From assembly GCA_001724265.1 (NCBI GenBank), contig MEDY01000167.1:1-58129 (forward strand): 58,129 nucleotides of DNA. The letters run 5' to 3'. Source of the DNA: Rhizaria sp. SCN 62-66. Its lineage: Eukaryota; Rhizaria, unplaced. Below the pieces are notes generated by a model. That model saw only the letters and a list, made by a program, of their open reading frames with translations, searched no databases and had not been told where the DNA came from. Shown here piece by piece: positions 55,957-58,129 of this stretch (within the stretch, counting starts at the first letter, position 1; each line of letters opens with the position of its first letter). The translations under genes were made by a program, and so were the position numbers.

Positions 55957-57973
55957 CAGCGGTGAGTGATCAAGATCCGGTACGACGTGGGTGTGCTGCA
56001 GGTGTAGAACAGTCAGACCGGGATGCCTGGGATGCGCTGGAATGTAGGTCGGGCGGTCGAGAGTCTAGTTTGGTTGGGAGGTGAAAAAAAGAGGAGATGC
56101 GAGACAGAAGTATCGTCAATAGAGATTTAAGAAGTGCGATATGATTGAAGATTATATATTTTAGCTGTTGTGACTTTTATTTGTTTCAGGACGAGAACCA
56201 TGATGAGTTGGGCGTGTGGTAGGATCCGGGGCCGTTGGTTCGAAGGCAGCGAGACTTCGCTGAAAATTGTGACTGTGAGCCGACTTTGAGGTTGATGCCA
56301 TCAATCGCGGGTGATTTCACACTTAAATCGAAATATTTTCCTTTCGAATTTAAATATGCTGTTGTGACATTTATATCATGTACACTTAGTGATTTATTAT
56401 TGTTCGATCACGCATATGTAGTGCGCTTCCGCATGATACGACGAACTTTGACAAGCGCTGACGAACTTAAAGGTGTTGGTTTCCGAACAAGACAAGTTAT
56501 GTTTTGAGGAGTACATATGACTTTGAGGCATTATGAAGCAATTTTCGTACAAAACGATCGTTAACGAGTTCATCGGAGACCACTTCACGAGACAGGCGCG
56601 TCCGATTTCTGGGAAGTGAAGTTTGTCCCCAACCTAGCGCACTTCTCAGATGGCTAACGAGAACAAACTTTGTGGATAAATATAAAAAAACATACATTTT
56701 TTTTTTCAGTATCAGCATTGCGGGTTCTCAGATATATCAATTTTTCAGGACGTCACAACGCTGGAAATGACTTGAATATTTGATTACAGTGGCGCGTAAG
56801 CCAGTTTGCTAAGTACACTCGACTTCATATACTGCCAAGTGCAGCCCGTGCAACTCTGTAGGCGCAAAAATGTACAAAATAGTCTCACGCAATCACACCA
56901 CGCAACAATACAACAATCTTAAGATGAACTTATGAGGACGTCAGGCAGGGCCATTAACACCAAGCACCTCACAGGTACAGTGGATGGGCGGAGATTCAAC
57001 TCGGACTCAGCCACCGAAACCGCTGGGTCATACGATGTGGGCAGTGCTCACCTTGGCTCTACTTGTTTTGCTCAGAAGTTCGAACTAGCTCAGTTTTGAG
57101 GCCGCCGTAGGGCAGAGATGCTAGTTGCTCACGACGGATTTACAGGAAGCAACCGTTATGTGATATGACTCTACTATGAGCAAACTTCGGCACGCAACAA
57201 CAAAAAGTCTTGCCCAAGGCTACCCTTGTTCGCATTACAATAGTACGCTTCCTGACATCGGTATATCGCACCTAACGCCGTTATCTTAATTGTGGCGCAG
57301 CAAATGAGCTAGACCTGACAACTTTCTCAACTATAATATGCTTAGTCACACAAGAAAATATACCGGCACAATATGTACCTACGGTACATCAGAATACATT
57401 CTCAAATTTTGAATTCGAACATTTGTGCTCTTGATTTCACGAACAGCTTGATCGAGGGTTGAGTGGCTTCTCTACCGGTCGACGAGATTTTGAGAGCCAA
57501 ATCGAAACAAAGTATGTTTTCGCCACAAATCATGCACACTTCCGATATTGAATACTCAAATACAAATACACCAAATCTTCAGTCTTTGATCCTTGCAATT
57601 GGATTTACCATCATCATCTCAAATGACTCTTCTGCGGGGTAGCCGCCATTTGGCTAACAATGCAAGACAACTCAAGAAAAACATGCTATTACAAAATACG
57701 CGGAGCCACCCGTATGTAAACAGCGTAATTAAGCTAGAAAACTCAACTTAATTGTTCATTGACGGAGAGATTGTCGAGTAAAGTGAATAGGTTTCTGTCT
57801 TGGTGACACTGACTGGCCGCTTTCGGTGGATTTTGTCGATAGCAACAAAGCTAGTTTTTCAATATTTGCGGAGGCCATCAGTTGGTGCAGGGGCCGTCGA
57901 AAAACTGTGGTGACACACCTTTTACGCCCCCTCGATTACTTTCGAAAACCCGAAAGGCAGTTTCATTTCAACA
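55957..57973. promoter_or_regulatory. Intergenic region upstream of WDR33 and histone H2B
   Basis: A 2-kb AT-rich stretch with the 5' flanks of both genes. No divergent H2A gene is present, unlike the common H2A-H2B arrangement. No tRNA, 5S rRNA or snRNA was recognised. Confidence 0.45.
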
Positions 57974-58129
57974 ATGGCTCCCCCTCGCAAGTCCACTGGC
58001 TCCAAGCAGCCTTCCAAGACCCCCGCCGACGGCTCCAAGAAGAAGGCCGGCAAGCGTGGAAAGAAGCGCACCGAGACCTACTCCTCCTACATCTTCAAGG
58101 TCCTCCGCCAGGTTCACCCCGACACCGGC
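57974..58129 (+). CDS. H2B: Histone H2B, 5' end only
   Basis: The first 52 codons from ATG 57974 to the window edge. The Lys/Pro/Ser-rich tail ([15 protein letters not shown] start, then [10 protein letters not shown]) runs into [20 protein letters not shown], the conserved alpha-1 helix and loop of H2B. H2B pairs with H2A in the nucleosome. Codons are strongly C/G-ending, as for a highly expressed gene. The rest lies beyond the window, so introns cannot be judged. Confidence 0.93.
   Translation, partial: MAPPRKSTGSKQPSKTPADGSKKKAGKRGKKRTETYSSYIFKVLRQVHPDTG

Noticed and set aside
56065-56067. A third possible sense TAG upstream of the WDR33 ATG
   Set aside because: Reading through it leads to TGA about 16 codons upstream without any ATG, and it follows a strong pyrimidine tract, so a splice acceptor is more likely.
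56940-57050. GTGGATGGGCGGAGATTCAA, reminiscent of 5S rRNA or a tRNA T-arm
   Set aside because: The similarity covers only a few bases and no consistent secondary structure can be drawn.

Overview
This window comes from a nuclear genome of a protist. Protein-coding genes are GC-rich, carry long Ala, Ser, Asn, Gln, Gly and Asp runs, and are broken by short AT-rich spliceosomal introns (about 108-237 bases). The genes encode ordinary eukaryotic machinery: histone H2B, the polyadenylation factor WDR33, the CTF18 clamp-loader subunit CTF8, mitochondrial ISCA1, a mitochondrial carrier and a phosducin-like chaperone. A coiled-coil protein resembling dynein regulatory complex subunit 9 hints at a flagellated organism. 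I cannot place it in a named group from the sequence alone.

Layout, left to right: the 3' end of a gene for a surface protein with a frame break (2-903, +); a class IV aminotransferase with a likely mitochondrial presequence (1951-3915, -); a three-exon ubiquitin-like protein (4350-5137, -); an eight-exon, 2616-residue protein of unknown function (5706-14733, +); a mitochondrial-type hotdog thioesterase (16027-17397, +); a possible small basic protein (18134-18331, +); a BLOC-1-like coiled-coil protein (18787-19739, +); CTF8 (20159-20863, +); a mitochondrial carrier (21230-22423, -); a giant ankyrin-repeat gene (23194-40958, +; 5811 codons before the stop); a phosducin-like protein (41508-42782, +); a DRC9-like coiled-coil protein (43370-45250, -); a secreted acidic glycoprotein (46171-48296, -); ISCA1 (48546-49412, +); a protein with an actin-capping-protein-interaction (CPI-like) motif (50506-52874, +); WDR33 (53587-55956, -); and the first 52 codons of histone H2B (57974-58129, +, cut by the window end). 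No operons, mobile elements or CRISPR arrays were seen. Several neighbours are divergent and probably share promoter regions (ubiquitin-like/unknown giant, carrier/ankyrin giant, secreted glycoprotein/ISCA1).

Most interesting: the 9.5-kb first exon of the ankyrin gene contains two in-frame stop codons, both TAG (25141 and 31810). Coding-like ankyrin sequence continues in the same frame after each, while none of the 15 genes whose stop lies in the window ends in TAG (nine TAA, six TGA). This suggests UAG may be read as an amino acid here, Gln being the simplest guess, though two nonsense mutations are not excluded. A second genome-level signal is the 5' splice site: 16 of 25 introns begin GTACGT, 23 of 25 have C at +4, and none begins GTAAGT or GTGAGT.
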